Below are positions 63,420 through 64,000 of a stretch of DNA of 64,000 bases, piece after piece (the first letter of the stretch is position 1; each line of letters starts with the position of its first letter). The stretch is taken from NCBI RefSeq assembly GCF_003368325.1, contig NZ_CP031466.1, forward strand, positions 2,356,001 through 2,420,000. The letters are read 5' to 3'. The notes under the pieces were generated by a model, which did no database searches, was not told the DNA's origin, and was given only the letters and a program-made list of their open reading frames with translations. The translations under genes were made by a program, and so were the position numbers. Source of the stretch: Paraburkholderia caffeinilytica (GTDB taxonomy: Bacteria > Pseudomonadota > Gammaproteobacteria > Burkholderiales > Burkholderiaceae).

Positions 63420-64000
63420 TCAATAGAAAATGTCTTTGATGCGGTAATACGTCCCCACCAGCGGGAGGAACCAGGGTTTGCCGGTGTGGCCTGGAATCGC
63501 GGGCCATTCGGACTCGCGCCACGGGTTGCGCTCTTCGTGGCCGTCCATCACGTCGGCCATCACCTGGCCCATGTGCGTCGACATCTGCGTGCCGTGGCCG
63601 CTGTAACCCAGCGAGAAGTAAATCCCGTCGTGCTGACCGGCATGCGGCAGGCGGTCCGCGGTCATGTCCACGAGGCCGCCCCAGCAATAGTCGATGCGGG
63701 CATCGGCCAGCATCGGGAACATCGTGGCGAGCCCTTGCTGCAGAATCCTGCCGCTCTTCGCATCGGAGGGCCGCTCGGACGCCGTGAAGCGCGCACGGCC
63801 GCCAAACAGCAACCGCGAATCGGGCGTCACGCGGAAGTAGTTGTGCATCAACCGCGTGGTGGTGTACGCGCGGCGGTTCGGAAACACCTGTGCCAGCAGT
63901 TCCGGCGAGAGCGGTTCCGTCACGACGATGAACGAACCGACCGGCGCAAGCCGCCGCCGATACCAGCCGAACGGACCATGCCGGGACGGGCCGGTGGCGA
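63420..64000 (-). CDS. DAO-type FAD-dependent oxidoreductase (5' end beyond window)
   Basis: The frame is open to the right edge, so only the C-terminal 193 residues are seen. RLAPVGSFIVVTEPLSPELL and HGTQMSTHMGQVMADVM are typical of the DAO/OrdL family, which oxidises amines, D-amino acids or polyamine derivatives. DNA before an internal GTG at 63923 clearly encodes the same domain, so that codon is not the start. The first visible gene of the long minus-strand operon, 66 bases before the binding protein gene. Confidence 0.85.
   Translation of the reverse strand, partial: ATGPSRHGPFGWYRRRLAPVGSFIVVTEPLSPELLAQVFPNRRAYTTTRLMHNYFRVTPDSRLLFGGRARFTASERPSDAKSGRILQQGLATMFPMLADARIDYCWGGLVDMTADRLPHAGQHDGIYFSLGYSGHGTQMSTHMGQVMADVMDGHEERNPWRESEWPAIPGHTGKPWFLPLVGTYYRIKDIFY

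Overview
The window reads like a chromosomal segment of a high-GC betaproteobacterium of the Burkholderia group, most likely Paraburkholderia or Caballeronia. The reasons are the codon bias, a Burkholderia-type outer-membrane porin, the AcnD/PrpF version of the methylcitrate cycle under a sigma-54 activator, a PixA/AidA-family protein, and many LysR, MarR, HxlR and AraC regulators. No rRNA, tRNA or CRISPR array was seen.

Left part (1-17,990). The 5' part of the type II secretin gene gspD runs off the left edge. It is followed by an AT-rich gap, a small secreted repeat protein and a membrane-bound GGDEF diguanylate cyclase. Next come single enzymes and regulators: a serine-less alpha/beta-hydrolase-like protein, a GNAT, two tandem PhzF-family proteins, a GlxA-type regulator, an HD-domain protein, an alpha/beta hydrolase, a GST remnant, and an NmrA-like reductase with a MarR regulator behind a promoter carrying two identical palindromes. 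This part ends with a LysR gene divergent from a two-component VanA/VanB-type Rieske oxygenase and reductase.

Middle (18,000-42,160). Here lie a compact protein with the Cys-His-Asp signature of YopT/AvrPphB (C58) cysteine proteases, a DMT exporter, a decayed stretch with a YqaA remnant, and a five-gene envelope locus (DUF4198, small periplasmic protein, HupE/UreJ, membrane-anchored protein, DUF1624). These are followed by a porin, an Lrp-type regulator, a GNAT, and an operon made of DUF805, a flavin-oxidase/methyltransferase fusion and an exported protein. Then come an HxlR/flavodoxin/MoaF-like unit, a Slt lytic transglycosylase, and a divergent SDR/LysR pair.

Accessory strip (about 42,160-47,200). 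It holds an IS66 transposase tail, a truncated SnoaL-like gene, an AidA/PixA protein, an Imm26-like immunity candidate, and a phage-satellite-like structured leader in front of a small gene. It also holds the fused 3' ends of a deleted divergent LysR/SDR pair and 9-bp tandem repeats. It looks like the residue of repeated insertion and deletion.

Right part (47,250-64,000). The propionate (2-methylcitrate) operon prpC-acnD-prpF faces the sigma-54 activator gene prpR, with a readable -24/-12 promoter and two PrpR-like sites between them; prpB is not next to them. The rest is one tightly overlapping minus-strand operon: a DAO-type oxidoreductase, a peptide/opine-type ABC transporter, a three-subunit HcnABC/opine-oxidase-like flavin dehydrogenase and a short AraC regulator. 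It probably imports and oxidises an imino acid, amino acid or opine-like compound.
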